The notes under the pieces: generated by a model | The model's input: only the letters and a program-made list of their open reading frames with translations | Database searches by the model: none | Told to the model about the DNA's origin: nothing | Assembly: GCA_045805185.1 (NCBI GenBank) | Contig: JBJMLS010000027.1 | Location: forward strand, 1 to 15,497 | Origin: JAHEYF01 sp045805185 | GTDB taxonomy: Bacteria; Bacteroidota; Bacteroidia; B-17B0; Aurantibacillaceae | Length of the DNA stretch: 15,497 nt | Direction: 5' to 3' | Program-made: the position numbers and the translations under genes | Shown here: piece after piece, positions 1 to 6,881 of the stretch | Layout of the letters: each line of letters begins with the position of its first letter | Position numbering within the stretch: the stretch's first letter is position 1

Positions 1-619
1 AGTTGACATCGTGATTTCTAATACCGACGTCAACTATATTTTGGGTAAGGAAAGGAAACACTAATTGCAAAATGCTTCCAATAAGCAAGCCCAGCATTAA
101 TTGTACGATAAGTCCGCGGTATCGAGCCAAATACTTTCTTAAAAACTTAAGTCCGTACTTTGCAGATTCTTTATTGCCTGTCTCTTGGTTTTTCTCAAAG
201 AAGGTAGGGGTGGGTTCAAGTAGTAAAAGTACCCCCTCATCCTTATTATCAGTAGCCCAGCATTTGAGAAAGTCTTCAGTTGAATATTCAACTAAGCCGA
301 AGCTTGGATCTGAAATGTAGACTTTATTTTTTGTTATTTTATATATAACCACGTAGTGGCTCTGTTTCCAGTGCGCCACACATGGTAAAACCGGTTCCTT
401 ATTAATTTTCTTAAAAGATATTTTGAGCGCCAGTGTTCTGAAGCCTATCTTCTCTGCCCCTGCACTTATTCCTAATAAATTGGAACCTTCGCGAGTAGTA
501 TTAGAAAGATTTCTTAAGTCAGAAATTGCAAAATCCTTTCCGTAATGTTTTGCGATAATACGAAGACAAGTGGGACCACAGTCCATTTCTTCGGTTTGCT
601 TATAGAATGGAAAGGACAT
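1..619 (-). CDS. C39-peptidase-containing ABC exporter, N-terminal part (runs off left edge)
   Basis: Partial gene: 206 codons from ATG at 619-617 stay open to the window edge. Residues 1-135 form a bacteriocin-processing C39 peptidase: the cysteine motif QTEEMDCGPTC (catalytic Cys14), His88 in QSHYVVIYK and Asp104 in ISDPSFG give the Cys-His-Asp set. From about residue 168 a hydrophobic segment begins (LIVQLMLGLLIGS), the expected first membrane helix of the transporter; the ATPase domain would lie beyond the edge. By family knowledge such proteins cut the leader of a peptide precursor, usually after Gly-Gly, and export the core across the inner membrane. It starts 8 bases after the stop of the SpaB_C-type fragment, so the two are probably co-transcribed, which supports a RiPP export role. 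Whether the rest of the gene is intact, and where the precursor lies, cannot be seen. Confidence 0.9.
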   Translation of the reverse strand, partial: MSFPFYKQTEEMDCGPTCLRIIAKHYGKDFAISDLRNLSNTTREGSNLLGISAGAEKIGFRTLALKISFKKINKEPVLPCVAHWKQSHYVVIYKITKNKVYISDPSFGLVEYSTEDFLKCWATDNKDEGVLLLLEPTPTFFEKNQETGNKESAKYGLKFLRKYLARYRGLIVQLMLGLLIGSILQLVFPFLTQNIVDVGIRNHDVN

Positions 620-627
620 TATTTAAT

Positions 628-1059
628 TTAAACTGTTAATAGAGTTTGAATTTCTTTTGCAAGTTTGGATTTATAGTAGCGATAAAGGAAATCATAAATC
701 ACCATCTCATGAGTTCTTTGTCTGGACCTGAAGGAACGATTAATCGTCATGTGAATATAGCTACTAACAAGATCATCGAGTTCAATCTGTTTGTCCTTGA
801 TTATTTCTTTTGACAAATCAGCCATTTGTAAGTGTCTTGCCCTAAGTATGTTTTGAAAACTAATGTTATTGTTGAATGAGTGCGAATCTGTTCGATCAAG
901 TATGGCTTCAACAGTTTTACGCTCCTTTCTAAATTTAATATCCAATTGTAGCCTTAGATCTTTTGTGCCTCCATGTTCGCTAATAAAAGCCTCTTTCATA
1001 CTTTGAAGCAAGAGTAATTTTGTGTTAGGAGTGTACTCGGGAACAGTATAAATTTCCAT
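628..1059 (-). CDS. C-terminal half of a lanthipeptide dehydratase / thiopeptide-type (SpaB_C) protein, N-terminally truncated
   Basis: 143 residues. From about residue 14 onward it matches, from memory, the end of the SpaB_C / thiopeptide-type bacteriocin biosynthesis domain: a segment with LRLQLDIKFRKERKT at 36-50 and the hallmark SYIHMTINRSFRSRQR followed by HEMVIYDFLYRYYKSKLA near the C terminus. In class I lanthipeptide enzymes this domain removes glutamate from glutamylated Ser/Thr of the precursor. Full domains are roughly twice this length; the upstream half is absent, and an in-frame TAA at 1081-1083 lies 8 codons before the ATG. The first dozen residues (MEIYTVPEYTPN) do not resemble the family and may be junction sequence. 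The C39 exporter follows 8 bases downstream. Probably a remnant left by a deletion; a working stand-alone fragment cannot be excluded. The family is clear, the functionality is not. Confidence 0.75.
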   Translation of the reverse strand: MEIYTVPEYTPNTKLLLLQSMKEAFISEHGGTKDLRLQLDIKFRKERKTVEAILDRTDSHSFNNNISFQNILRARHLQMADLSKEIIKDKQIELDDLVSSYIHMTINRSFRSRQRTHEMVIYDFLYRYYKSKLAKEIQTLLTV

Positions 1060-1080
1060 TTCTGCTACAGCAACCGGTGC

Positions 1081-1125
1081 TTACTTCATAAACTGTAAGA
1101 CTTTAAGCTCTTCACCTCCTTTCAT
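1081..1125 (-). other. 14-codon micro-ORF in frame with the SpaB_C fragment
   Basis: ATG at 1125-1123 opens a 14-codon frame (MKGGEELKVLQFMK) that stops at TAA 1083-1081. It is in the same frame as the SpaB_C fragment, 8 codons upstream of that gene's ATG, so a single stop separates them. It may be a leftover of a gene start (possibly a leader-like sequence) joined to the fragment by a deletion, or chance. I do not recognise the peptide. Confidence 0.25.
1112..1122 (-). promoter_or_regulatory. Orphan Shine-Dalgarno sequence
   Basis: On the minus strand this reads AAAGGAGGTGA, a near-perfect complement of the 16S rRNA 3' end. It lies inside the micro-ORF, and no ATG, GTG or TTG follows at the usual 5-10 base distance. 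The next ATG comes about 23 bases on and is followed by one codon and a stop. Strong SD sites are not typical of Bacteroidota genes, so this looks like a leftover ribosome-binding site. Confidence 0.45.
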
Positions 1126-1361
1126 TATTTATGGTTTTCTGTTATATGAAAAAAATAAATTATGTTCTTTAATTTGTTTAATTATTACAAATAATAATTG
1201 AAATTGTAAATGCTACCGACGTATTTAAACAAAAAAAATTTAAACCAGATATAGGTATATATTCCGCAGTTTTTTTGAGAATGAGTTATATTTTCAGAAG
1301 GATAGGTAGCGAGATCAACCAATGTTGAAAATTAGTATGTAATCTCGTATGTAAAAATTAA

Positions 1362-1395
1362 AAAAGCCTTGCATCTATTTGATTGCAAGGCTTTT
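1362..1395 (-). terminator. Intrinsic terminator of tRNA-Glu
   Basis: Perfect 12-bp inverted repeat AAAAGCCTTGCA / TGCAAGGCTTTT with a 10-base loop. On the minus strand the 3' arm runs into a T-rich tail, starting 14 bases past the tRNA 3' end. It separates the tRNA transcript from the RiPP genes. Confidence 0.85.
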
Positions 1396-1409
1396 AATTA
1401 ATTAACATG

Positions 1410-1481
1410 TAGCCCGTACGGGAATCGAACCCGTGTTTCATCCGTGAAAGGGACGTGTCCTAACCCCTAGACGAACGGGCC
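1410..1481 (-). tRNA. tRNA-Glu (UUC anticodon)
   Basis: 72-nt cloverleaf on the minus strand. The acceptor stem GGCCCGT pairs with ACGGGCT (one G-U at position 1-72), the discriminator is A, and CCA is not encoded. The D arm is GTC...GAC, the anticodon stem CGTCC/GGATG encloses loop CTTTCAC with anticodon TTC, and the T arm contains GGTTCGATTCCC. The anticodon reads GAA/GAG. The 3' end faces the AT-rich RiPP region, so it is a plausible integration site, but I found no second copy of the tRNA 3' end in the window. Confidence 0.97.
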
Positions 1482-1558
1482 ATCTTTCGCTTGAGCTTCA
1501 GATGGCAAAAGCCAATTGGATCAGCTTTGGGCAATACCCAAAATTACTTTTGGGAGTG

Positions 1559-1588
1559 CAAATGTACCATGATTTTTTAAATCTGCAA
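1559..1588 (-). promoter_or_regulatory. Promoter of tRNA-Glu (TTG-N19-TACATTTG)
   Basis: On the minus strand TTG (1588-1586), a 19-base spacer and TACATTTG (1566-1559) match the Bacteroidota housekeeping promoter TTG-N19-TAnnTTTG exactly. Transcription would start near 1552, leaving a leader of about 70 bases that contains a perfect 7-bp hairpin (CCCAAAA/TTTTGGG, 1537-1554). Confidence 0.75.
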
Positions 1589-1607
1589 AAAAAGAATGCT
1601 TTTTTGC
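1585..1607 (-). terminator. A/T-rich hairpin, possible terminator of the proS operon
   Basis: Minus strand GCAAAAAAG, loop CATT, CTTTTTTTGC. It begins at the stop codon of the preceding gene (TAG 1609-1607). It may act as a weak intrinsic terminator for proS and its partner. The end of its 3' arm is also the -33 TTG of the tRNA promoter. Confidence 0.4.
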
Positions 1608-2329
1608 TACAAATTTACACCATCGCCAATATTGGTGTCGCCCTGGAAACGGAAGCCAAGTCTTTTCCCGGTCTTCAGCTTGTCGCTCTGGATGCGTTCC
1701 TGGATCTCGTTCACGGAGATCTCGCGCACAGCGTCCGCGGGCGGTGTAAACAGGTCGAAGCTCAGCGCGTAAACAATGAGGTCATTTATGATCTCTTCCA
1801 GGATCTCCGGGGTAATGGGACCGGGAGAAAAGTTATTGTATTTATAACCCAGCGGCGGCTTGGCCTCTACAAAAAAGCGCATCTCGCGGTTGATGAAGAT
1901 CCGGCCGATCAGGTAGCCCAGGTCGTTCAGGCGGTTGTACTTAAAGCTGTCCGCGAGAAAATTGTAAATGTAGATGATGCCGCAGTAGGAATTGTAATTG
2001 TTCTCTTTGATATAACCCGTCTTGAACATGGGATGCGACTTGTCGAATTCAAAAACATTGGTGTGCATGTAAAACACCAGCACGTCGCCCGCCACTTTCA
2101 TTTCGATCTCCTGGTCGCCGGTGAACTTGGATTCCACCCCGATCCGCTCGTCGATCTTATTCGCCTCCGTTCTGAGGTCCTCGCTGATCAACTTCACCTT
2201 CTTCTTCAGCTCCTCGAAAACATTCTGCGTGTTGAGGTAAATGTCCTGTTTCACCACCGATTTTTCTTTCAGCAGTTTCAGGATCTGCTCGCGTTGTGTG
2301 ATACCCATGTGCTTTGTTTTTGAACTCAT
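1607..2329 (-). CDS. Conserved-looking protein of unknown function downstream of proS
   Basis: 240 residues. I do not recognise a named family. The protein looks soluble, with no signal peptide and no membrane segment. Residues 1-60 are Lys/Glu-rich and probably helical (REQILKLLKEKSVV, VFEELKKKVKLISEDL). The central part has aromatic, beta-like stretches (EMKVAGDVLVFYMHTNVFEF near 76-95, YCGIIYIYNFLADSF near 115-129). A Pro-rich turn and a helical tail (PEILEEIINDLIVYALSFDLF) follow. Base composition matches proS and not the AT-rich left flank. ATG at 2329 is 3 bases after the proS stop, which implies translational coupling; Met8 is an alternative start. Position suggests a housekeeping role, but nothing in the sequence says which. 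Confidence 0.85.
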   Translation of the reverse strand: MSSKTKHMGITQREQILKLLKEKSVVKQDIYLNTQNVFEELKKKVKLISEDLRTEANKIDERIGVESKFTGDQEIEMKVAGDVLVFYMHTNVFEFDKSHPMFKTGYIKENNYNSYCGIIYIYNFLADSFKYNRLNDLGYLIGRIFINREMRFFVEAKPPLGYKYNNFSPGPITPEILEEIINDLIVYALSFDLFTPPADAVREISVNEIQERIQSDKLKTGKRLGFRFQGDTNIGDGVNL

Positions 2330-2332
2330 CCG

Positions 2333-3799
2333 TTAATACGCTACCGCGAACAATACCCGCTGTGCAGAAGGCTTCCCGGTAAGAATGCATTTGCCTTCTT
2401 CCTTTTTACCTTCCAATGGAATGCAGCGAATAGTAGCTTTTGTCTCTTCTTTTATTTTCTGCTCCGTTTCAGCGCTGCCATCCCAATGGGCAAGAATAAA
2501 TCCGCCCTTTTGAAGCGCTTCCTTGAATTCGGCATACGTGTCGACCGAACGCGTGGTTTCTTCCCTGCGCTTTAAGGCGGTCTGGTATAAATTATCCTGG
2601 ATGTCTTTTAACAGCTCATCAATTTTCTGATCGATATTTTCAATAGGAAGCACCTCTTTCGAAAGCTTGTCGCGTCTTGCCACTTCAACCGTTCCGTTCT
2701 GCAGGTCGCGCTCGCCAATGGCAATGCGCACAGGTACGCCTTTTAGCTCGTATTCTGCAAACTTCCAGCCCGGACGCTGTGTGTCGCGGTTATCGTATTT
2801 CACGGAGATGCCCCGCGCTTCCAGTTTCTTCTTAATTGCAATCACTGTTTCGGAGATCTTCGCGAGCCCTTCTTCACCTTTGTAAATAGGAACAATTACT
2901 ACCTGGATCGGCGCCAGGTTCGGCGGCAGCACTAAACCATTATCATCGCTGTGGCTCATGACCAGCGCGCCCATCAGCCGTGTGGAAACTCCCCAGGAGG
3001 TCGCCCATACGTGCTCGAGCTGTCCTTCCTTGTTCGCGAATTTTACATCAAAGGCCTTTGCGAAATTTTGTCCCAAAAAGTGTGAAGTTCCGGCTTGCAG
3101 CGCTTTTCCATCCTGCAGCATCGCTTCAATGCAATAGGTATCCAATGCACCCGCGAAACGCTCGTTGGCGGTTTTTACGCCTTTTACCACGGGCACGGCC
3201 ATCCAGTTCTCTACAAAGTCGGCATACACATCCAGCATTTGCTTCGTTTCGGCTATGGCCTCTTCGGCAGTGGCATGGGCGGTATGACCTTCCTGCCAGA
3301 GGAATTCAGCGGTCCGCAGGAAGAGGCGCGTACGCATCTCCCAGCGCACCACGTTCGCCCACTGGTTCACCAGGATCGGCAGGTCGCGGTAACTCTGGAT
3401 CCAGCCGCGGTAGGTGTTCCAGATGATCGTTTCGGAGGTCGGACGAACGATCAGTTCTTCTTCCAGCTTTGCATCGGGATCCACCACGATCTCACCGTTC
3501 ACATTCTTTAAGCGGTAATGTGTAACCACCGCGCATTCCTTGGCGAATCCTTCCACGTGACTGGCTTCTTTTGTGAAAAAAGATTTGGGAATGAACAAAG
3601 GAAAATAAGCGTTCTGATGCCCGGTATCTTTGAACATTTTATCGAGGGCCTGCTGCATCTTTTCCCAGATGGCGTATCCGTAGGGTTTAATGACCATACA
3701 ACCGCGAACGGCGCTGTGTTCAGCCAGGTCGGCTTTCACCACCAGCTCATTGTACCATTTACTGAAATCTCCTGCGCGCGTACCGAGTTCTTTGCTCAT
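2333..3799 (-). CDS. proS: Prolyl-tRNA synthetase, archaeal/eukaryotic type
   Basis: 488 residues, the usual length of the short ProRS form that lacks the bacterial editing insertion. It attaches proline to tRNA-Pro in the cytoplasm using ATP. Class II core signatures are visible: FPLFIPKSF at 66-74, EEELIVRPTSETI at 113-125, and motif 2 RTRLFLRTAEFLWQEGHTAH at 156-175. Later come the anticodon-binding domain (APIQVVIVPIYKGEE onward) and the C-terminal domain of this subtype, with CIPLEGKKEEGKCILTGK and a terminal Tyr (VLFAVAY). ATG at 3799 fits family starts (MSKELGTRAGDFSKWYNE). The gene is first in a two-gene unit with the unknown protein and divergent from the lipoprotein gene. Confidence 0.97.
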   Translation of the reverse strand: MSKELGTRAGDFSKWYNELVVKADLAEHSAVRGCMVIKPYGYAIWEKMQQALDKMFKDTGHQNAYFPLFIPKSFFTKEASHVEGFAKECAVVTHYRLKNVNGEIVVDPDAKLEEELIVRPTSETIIWNTYRGWIQSYRDLPILVNQWANVVRWEMRTRLFLRTAEFLWQEGHTAHATAEEAIAETKQMLDVYADFVENWMAVPVVKGVKTANERFAGALDTYCIEAMLQDGKALQAGTSHFLGQNFAKAFDVKFANKEGQLEHVWATSWGVSTRLMGALVMSHSDDNGLVLPPNLAPIQVVIVPIYKGEEGLAKISETVIAIKKKLEARGISVKYDNRDTQRPGWKFAEYELKGVPVRIAIGERDLQNGTVEVARRDKLSKEVLPIENIDQKIDELLKDIQDNLYQTALKRREETTRSVDTYAEFKEALQKGGFILAHWDGSAETEQKIKEETKATIRCIPLEGKKEEGKCILTGKPSAQRVLFAVAY

Positions 3800-3839
3800 A
3801 AAATTTACTAAAAATTAATTTTTGTGGCCATTAAATTCC

Positions 3840-3847
3840 TATCTTTA
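3840..3847 (+). promoter_or_regulatory. Weak candidate -7 box for the lipoprotein gene
   Basis: TATCTTTA differs from TAnnTTTG at the last base. The nearest upstream TTG (3822-3824) is only 15 bases away, short of the usual 19. It lies 63 bases before the lipoprotein ATG. Tentative. Confidence 0.25.
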
Positions 3848-3865
3848 CAATAGAAATCTCCGCAA

Positions 3866-3873
3866 CAAAAATA
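3866..3873 (-). promoter_or_regulatory. Candidate -7 box for proS
   Basis: Minus strand TATTTTTG matches TAnnTTTG. A TTG lies 21 bases upstream (3897-3895), slightly longer than the ideal spacing. It would give a leader of about 60 bases before the proS ATG. Short AT-rich motif, so moderate confidence. Confidence 0.4.
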
Positions 3874-3909
3874 ACTTAATTCATTGATTATTCACAAAAT
3901 TCACGAGCT

Positions 3910-5235
3910 ATGAAACGTAATTTGTTGCTTTTAGCCATTTCGGCGTTAATTTTTTCATCGTGCAGCAACATGAGAAAATTAGAATCCTACAACGATGATA
4001 CTTACCTGGATCCGCAGCGCGATAAAAACCTGTTCTATCCGAAAGAAGAGATCAAAGCGGAACCTGTTCAGCCCACTGATTCAAAAATTGCGGCTAACCC
4101 CGCAGATAATTCCAATCCCTACTACAAGGACAAGGATTTCAACTACGACGATTATTACGATAATGAATATGCCTCGCGTGTAAAGCGCTTTCACAGCCCG
4201 ATGTACGGTGTCGGTTATTATGACACCTATTACACCAACTCCTATTTTTATAACCAGAATCCTTACCAGTACGGCGTAAGCATTTATAACGGTTACAATT
4301 TCTGGCCTTCTTATAACAATTACAGCTACGTTTCCAATTACAACTGGGGCGGCTATTACGGTTGCGGTTCCAATTACAATTACAATCCTTACACCGGTTA
4401 TTACGGACCGGGTTACGGCTCAGGTTATGGGTATATGAACAGCGGCTTCGGATACAGTAATTTCGGAAACAACTGGTGCGGGAACAACTGGAACAATCCT
4501 TATGGAGGATTCGGTTACAATCCGTATTCGATGGGCTACGGCAATGGTTTCAATAATGGATTTAACAGCGGTTATTACAGCGCTTACAGCAATCATTACG
4601 ACCACAATAGCAGCGTGTATTATGGTCCGCGCGCTTCACACAGTGGGAACAACAACGATCATGAAATGCTCAATGCTACAGGCTCAAAAATGACAATTCA
4701 GAAACCGCTGGCTGAAGATTATTCTTCAAGCGCTCCTACCAGCATGGAACGTTTCAACCAGATCAAGCTGCCTGAAAATGTGAAGAGCCAGGTAATGAAC
4801 AAGGGAAATAACAATGGCGGCGGAACGAACACTGGTGATTTCCAGGGCAGACCCAATAACACGAATTTTTCAGGAACGAATAACAGTACCGGCGTCATAA
4901 CTAACGGTTCGAACGGTACAACCAGGGGCGGTACTTTTTCAAACGAGAACACTACAAACTCTCCCAAGGCGCCAATAAGCAACGGAAGCAATTCCGAGCC
5001 AAAAAAGAGGTGGTCATGGGCCAGCGGCGATTCGGATAACTCTTCAAATCCCGGCCGTCCCATCAATCCGAACAGCTCCGGCAACGGTGGCAATGGAGGT
5101 TTCGAGCACTCTAAAGGGAACAACGGTTTTGACGGTGGATTCGGTAAGCCTTCTTCGGGTGGTTCCAATCAACCATCCAACAACAGCAGCGCGCCAAGGT
5201 CAACTTCTTCCGGCGGCGGCTTCAGGCCAAGGTAA
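3910..5235 (+). CDS. Gly/Asn/Tyr-rich surface lipoprotein of unknown function
   Basis: 441 residues. The N terminus MKRNLLLLAISALIFSSC is a lipoprotein signal peptide; Cys18 would be lipidated. Three zones follow. Residues 20-95 are acidic and polar, with DKDFNYDDYYDNEYASR. Residues 97-240 are strongly enriched in Tyr, Gly, Asn and Phe with irregular repeats such as YGPGYGSGYGYMNSGFGYSN. Residues 290-441 are Ser/Asn/Gly/Pro-rich and end in GGGFRPR. There is no catalytic motif. The Tyr/Gly/Asn zone resembles low-complexity adhesive or amyloid-like segments, which is inference only. The gene is 25 bases upstream of the OmpP1/FadL-like gene, so both are probably one transcript and may act together at the outer membrane. 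The long antisense frame over its 3' part follows from the biased composition. Confidence 0.85.
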   Translation: MKRNLLLLAISALIFSSCSNMRKLESYNDDTYLDPQRDKNLFYPKEEIKAEPVQPTDSKIAANPADNSNPYYKDKDFNYDDYYDNEYASRVKRFHSPMYGVGYYDTYYTNSYFYNQNPYQYGVSIYNGYNFWPSYNNYSYVSNYNWGGYYGCGSNYNYNPYTGYYGPGYGSGYGYMNSGFGYSNFGNNWCGNNWNNPYGGFGYNPYSMGYGNGFNNGFNSGYYSAYSNHYDHNSSVYYGPRASHSGNNNDHEMLNATGSKMTIQKPLAEDYSSSAPTSMERFNQIKLPENVKSQVMNKGNNNGGGTNTGDFQGRPNNTNFSGTNNSTGVITNGSNGTTRGGTFSNENTTNSPKAPISNGSNSEPKKRWSWASGDSDNSSNPGRPINPNSSGNGGNGGFEHSKGNNGFDGGFGKPSSGGSNQPSNNSSAPRSTSSGGGFRPR

Positions 5236-5260
5236 TTTTTTCTTCAAGCGTCTTCATTAA

Positions 5261-6757
5261 ATGAGAAATTCTTTTTTAGTACTTCTTCTTTGCCTCTTTG
5301 CGAAAGTTAACGCGCAAAACGACCAGGATGTGATGCGTTATTCCCAGACAGGCATTGGGGGCGACGCGCGCTTTGTAGGTATGGCCGGAAGCTTTGGCGC
5401 GCTCGGTGCAAATCTCTCCGCTGTGAATTATAATCCGGCCGGTTTGGGACTTTACCTGAAGGGCGAATGGAACGTAACCGGGGGAATGCGTTTCGGAACG
5501 GTTACGGCGGATCATTACGGTACGGTAAATAAAGATTACAAGAGCAACCTGGTCATTCCCCAGATGGGCTTTGTAAAAGCCTTTGAGCAGGTAAATCCTT
5601 ACACAACCGACAGGGAAAAAAAGCGCCACAAAGACTGGAGCAGGAGAACCGCATTTGCGCTGAGTTATAATAAGCTTGCTAATTTTAATTACAACACCAC
5701 CATACAGGCGGATGTGTACAATACAAGCATCACGCATGACTTTGTAAAGCAGGCAAACGGGCACACCAACCAGCAACTGAATTCCTTTTATGAGGGATTG
5801 GCCTGGAACTCCTGGCTGATCAACGAAAACGCAGGAAGCACAACTTCCTATTGGGCGATGGTTGATCCGGACGTAACGGTAAAGCAAACCAAAACGATCT
5901 CCGTTGTAGGCGGCATGGGTGAGTATTCCTTTGCGCTGTCGCATGCTGTCGATAATAAAATATACATTGGCGGAAGCCTGAACGTGGTGCGGGCAAAGTA
6001 TACGTATGACGGCAAGCATGAAGAAACCGATACGAAGGACAGCATTACGTATTTTAAAACCATGTATTTTGAGGAAGTGATCCAGAGTAGCGGAGTAGGC
6101 GTAAACCTGAAGCTGGGAGCCATTTACAGGGTCAATCCTTCCTGGCGCCTGGGAATTTCATTGCATACGCCAACGCGCCTTTCCATGACGGATACCTACC
6201 AGGATGTCTGTTATGCAAAGTACGATTCCGACTCCATAACACCTTCTGTGATCAATGGGAAGGAATTCACCTCTTCCGATACCGGACGCTTCCGTTACAA
6301 AGTGGTAACGCCACTGCGGAGCACGGCCAGCATCGCTTACATTCCGAATAAGTTCTTTGCAATGAATGTGGATTATGAATACGTAAATTATTCACAGGGC
6401 AGTTTACAGTCAACCCCAATGGTGTTTACCGACGTCAACCGCGGGATCCGCTCCAACTACAAAAGCACGGGAAATTTAAGGATCGGCATGGAGGCCAATG
6501 TTAAACCGGTGATCCTCCGTGCAGGCTTTGCAAGCTATGGCAGTCCTTTCGGTGACATGTTCTCCGGGAAATATGTGCGTAATACCTATTCTATTGGCGC
6601 CGGTGTTAAGCGCGAAACCAATTTCTATTTCGACCTGGCAATAGCGGTCACCCAATGGAAAGAAAATTATTACCTCTACAATTCCTCGCTTATCAATGCC
6701 ACAAAGCTGAAGTTTAATACTACTTCCATCATCGCTACGATAGGAAGAAAGTTTTAG
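5261..6757 (+). CDS. OmpP1/FadL-like outer-membrane beta-barrel protein
   Basis: 498 residues. A Sec signal peptide (MRNSFLVLLLCLFAKVNA) is followed by QNDQDVMRYSQTG and then GDARFVGMAGSFGALGANLS and NYNPAGLGLY. This N-terminal block is characteristic, from memory, of the Bacteroidota OmpP1/FadL-like family (Toluene_X superfamily). The rest is alternating aromatic and polar strands typical of a barrel, e.g. FAMNVDYEYVNYSQG and FYFDLAIAVTQWKENYYLYN, and the chain ends in Phe (IIATIGRKF), as barrels inserted by the Bam machinery usually do. The family conducts hydrophobic substrates, but the substrate here is unknown; some databases call relatives hemin receptors, which this sequence does not support. 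Start ATG 5261 is the only one that gives a proper signal peptide. Probably co-transcribed with the upstream lipoprotein. Confidence 0.9.
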   Translation: MRNSFLVLLLCLFAKVNAQNDQDVMRYSQTGIGGDARFVGMAGSFGALGANLSAVNYNPAGLGLYLKGEWNVTGGMRFGTVTADHYGTVNKDYKSNLVIPQMGFVKAFEQVNPYTTDREKKRHKDWSRRTAFALSYNKLANFNYNTTIQADVYNTSITHDFVKQANGHTNQQLNSFYEGLAWNSWLINENAGSTTSYWAMVDPDVTVKQTKTISVVGGMGEYSFALSHAVDNKIYIGGSLNVVRAKYTYDGKHEETDTKDSITYFKTMYFEEVIQSSGVGVNLKLGAIYRVNPSWRLGISLHTPTRLSMTDTYQDVCYAKYDSDSITPSVINGKEFTSSDTGRFRYKVVTPLRSTASIAYIPNKFFAMNVDYEYVNYSQGSLQSTPMVFTDVNRGIRSNYKSTGNLRIGMEANVKPVILRAGFASYGSPFGDMFSGKYVRNTYSIGAGVKRETNFYFDLAIAVTQWKENYYLYNSSLINATKLKFNTTSIIATIGRKF

Positions 6758-6881
6758 TGTCAGTTTTTCCTTCTGTGGGAATTCTTTTTAATGCATTACA
6801 GCCTTATTTCCTCTCTGTGTAACTCTTTTTCATTGTGATCCCTGTGTTGAAAACAAGCGGAGGCGAAGCCGGAGCGCTATG

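Larger units (their letters stand above)
1060..1409. other. AT-rich gene-poor stretch between the RiPP remnant and tRNA-Glu
   Basis: I see no convincing gene in this stretch. It contains the micro-ORF and orphan SD at its left end, an 8-bp all-AT hairpin (arms 1180-1187 and 1192-1199, loop CAAA), runs of A and T with paired TTTAAA motifs around 1223-1243, and the tRNA terminator at its right end. It is the probable promoter region of the RiPP genes, but I found no exact TAnnTTTG box on the minus strand. Confidence 0.6.

Noticed and set aside
72..320. 82-codon plus-strand frame in the C39 exporter
   Set aside because: Antisense to an intact C39 peptidase with all catalytic residues.
1537..1554. 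CCCAAAA/TTTTGGG hairpin as a terminator
   Set aside because: It has no T tract after the stem on the minus strand and lies within the tRNA leader just downstream of the promoter; left as part of the leader.
1502..2323. 273-codon plus-strand frame opposite the unknown gene
   Set aside because: It is antisense to the 1607-2329 frame, which is coupled to proS. Its translation is Leu/Val/His-rich without family features, and it overlaps the tRNA promoter region. A shadow frame.
4719..5168. 149-codon minus-strand frame rich in Pro, Leu and Glu opposite the lipoprotein
   Set aside because: It arises from the Gly/Ser/Asn codon bias of the lipoprotein's C-terminal region; no start context or homology seen.
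5276..6019. 247-codon minus-strand frame inside the OmpP1/FadL-like gene
   Set aside because: The sense strand encodes a clear signal peptide and barrel; the antisense protein has no recognisable motif.
6858..6881. GC-rich GGCGAAGCC hairpin after the OmpP1-like gene as a bidirectional terminator
   Set aside because: The stem is only 3 bp, with no T tract on either strand.
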